From positions 36,900 to 42,951 of the forward strand of contig JABMDH010000042.1 of assembly GCA_015904075.1 (NCBI GenBank): 6,052 nt of DNA, read 5' to 3'. The translations under genes were made by a program, and so were the position numbers. Shown one piece after another: positions 5,751 through 6,052 of the stretch (position 1 is the first letter of the stretch; every line of letters starts with the position of its first letter). The DNA comes from Nitrospira sp. (GTDB lineage: Bacteria; Nitrospirota; Nitrospiria; Nitrospirales; Nitrospiraceae). Under the pieces are notes generated by a model, which was not told the origin of the DNA, did no database searches, and saw nothing but the letters and a program-made list of their open reading frames with translations.

Positions 5751-5768
5751 GGAAGCTTCCATCGATGG
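5751..5768. repeat. Two overlapping 10-bp palindromes
   Basis: GGAAGCTTCC (5751-5760) and CCATCGATGG (5759-5768) are both perfect and share two bases. They lie between ttcA and the convergent membrane-protein remnant and lead straight into the hairpin at 5761-5797. Confidence 0.4.
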
Positions 5769-5797
5769 CAAGCGACAGAATGGTTGCCGGCATCGAT
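5761..5797. terminator. Bulged hairpin after ttcA, likely bidirectional terminator
   Basis: ATCGATG+GCAA (5761-5771) pairs with TTGC+CATCGAT (5784-5787 and 5791-5797), an 11-bp stem with a three-base bulge (CGG, 5788-5790) and a 12-base loop. It sits 58 bases after the ttcA stop, and just after the stop of the convergent minus-strand frame. No T-run is present, so the termination role is inferred from position and structure. Confidence 0.4.
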
Positions 5798-5809
5798 TGA
5801 CAGGGGCGA

Positions 5810-6052
5810 TCAGCGGGGCCGAAGACCCGGGATGGCATACAGGGATTGGTACCAGGCGAGCATTGCAGCGGTGCCGGAGATCATGAAATTGATCGCGAGC
5901 TGCGGGAGGGCGATCAGCGGTCCTGATGGATCGTCGACATCGAATGTGTAGAGCGGGGTCATCACCGAGATCATCAGCGCCGTGAGGTTGATCGTACTTT
6001 AGGCCAGCGTGACCGGTGCCGACCAGGCGGGGAATAGTCGAATCACCACACC
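5810..6052 (-). pseudogene. Hydrophobic membrane-protein C-terminus broken by an in-frame TAA
   Basis: Reading leftward from the window edge, 17 codons (VVIRLFPAWSAPVTLA) meet a TAA at 6001-5999. The same frame then continues for 62 codons (STINLTALMISVMTPLYTF..., ALPQLAINFMISGTAAMLAW, SLYAIPGLRPR) to a TGA at 5812-5810. Hydrophobic, helix-like sequence runs on both sides of the TAA, so one membrane helix appears to be split by a nonsense change. One base could turn a Leu (TTA) or Ser (TCA) codon into TAA. Two candidate helices follow the stop. I do not recognise the family and the 5' part lies outside the window. Alternatives are a sequencing error, or a separate 54-residue protein starting at ATG 5974. 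Confidence 0.45.

Noticed and set aside
5804..5920. Direct repeat GGGCGATCAGCGG at 5804-5816 and 5908-5920
   Set aside because: It is 13 bp with only two copies, lies in different reading frames of the same minus-strand remnant, and has no flanking similarity; it is most likely chance.

Overview
The window is about 6 kb of moderately GC-rich bacterial chromosome with short intergenic gaps. It carries ordinary metabolic and RNA-modification genes plus several lineage-restricted proteins. The mix (ArgD, a short-form GpmA, TtcA, a zinc-ribbon/DUF2628 protein, a D-Ala-D-Ala-ligase-like ATP-grasp protein) and the codon style suggest a Nitrospira-like bacterium (Nitrospirota). That assignment is my impression from protein resemblance; no search was run. 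No RNA gene, CRISPR array, insertion sequence or integrase was seen.

Layout: (1) 1-849, minus strand: most of argD (acetylornithine aminotransferase), running off the left edge. (2) 850-985: divergent intergenic region with a good argD promoter and a weak candidate for the rightward gene. (3) 986-1651, plus: zinc-ribbon, DUF2628-like membrane protein. (4) 1652-1793: gap with a good promoter, then gpmA at 1794-2399, plus. (5) 2412-2894, minus: 160-residue protein of unknown function, converging on gpmA with 12 bases between stop codons. (6) 2895-3017: divergent promoter region shared with an outer-membrane beta-barrel gene at 3018-3569, plus. (7) 3570-3670: convergent gap with a 12-bp palindrome and a long hairpin. 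(8) 3671-4456, minus: ATP-grasp ligase-like protein that begins where the family's second domain normally starts. (9) 4457-4850: unusual spacer with two outward promoters, a leader ORF with a strong ribosome binding site, and on the minus strand a short fragment resembling a degraded low-molecular-weight tyrosine phosphatase. (10) 4851-5702, plus: ttcA (tRNA 2-thiocytidine biosynthesis). (11) 5703-5809: short gap with a strong imperfect hairpin. (12) 5810-6052, minus: end of a hydrophobic protein interrupted by an in-frame TAA, running off the right edge.

The genes do not form one operon. Almost every gene has its own promoter and strand changes are frequent, so functional links between neighbours are weak. 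The part that best repays a second look is 4457-4850. There an N-terminally short ATP-grasp gene, a phosphatase-like remnant and a leader ORF open in frame into ttcA lie together, as would be expected at an old deletion or rearrangement junction. I found no convincing new multi-gene system.
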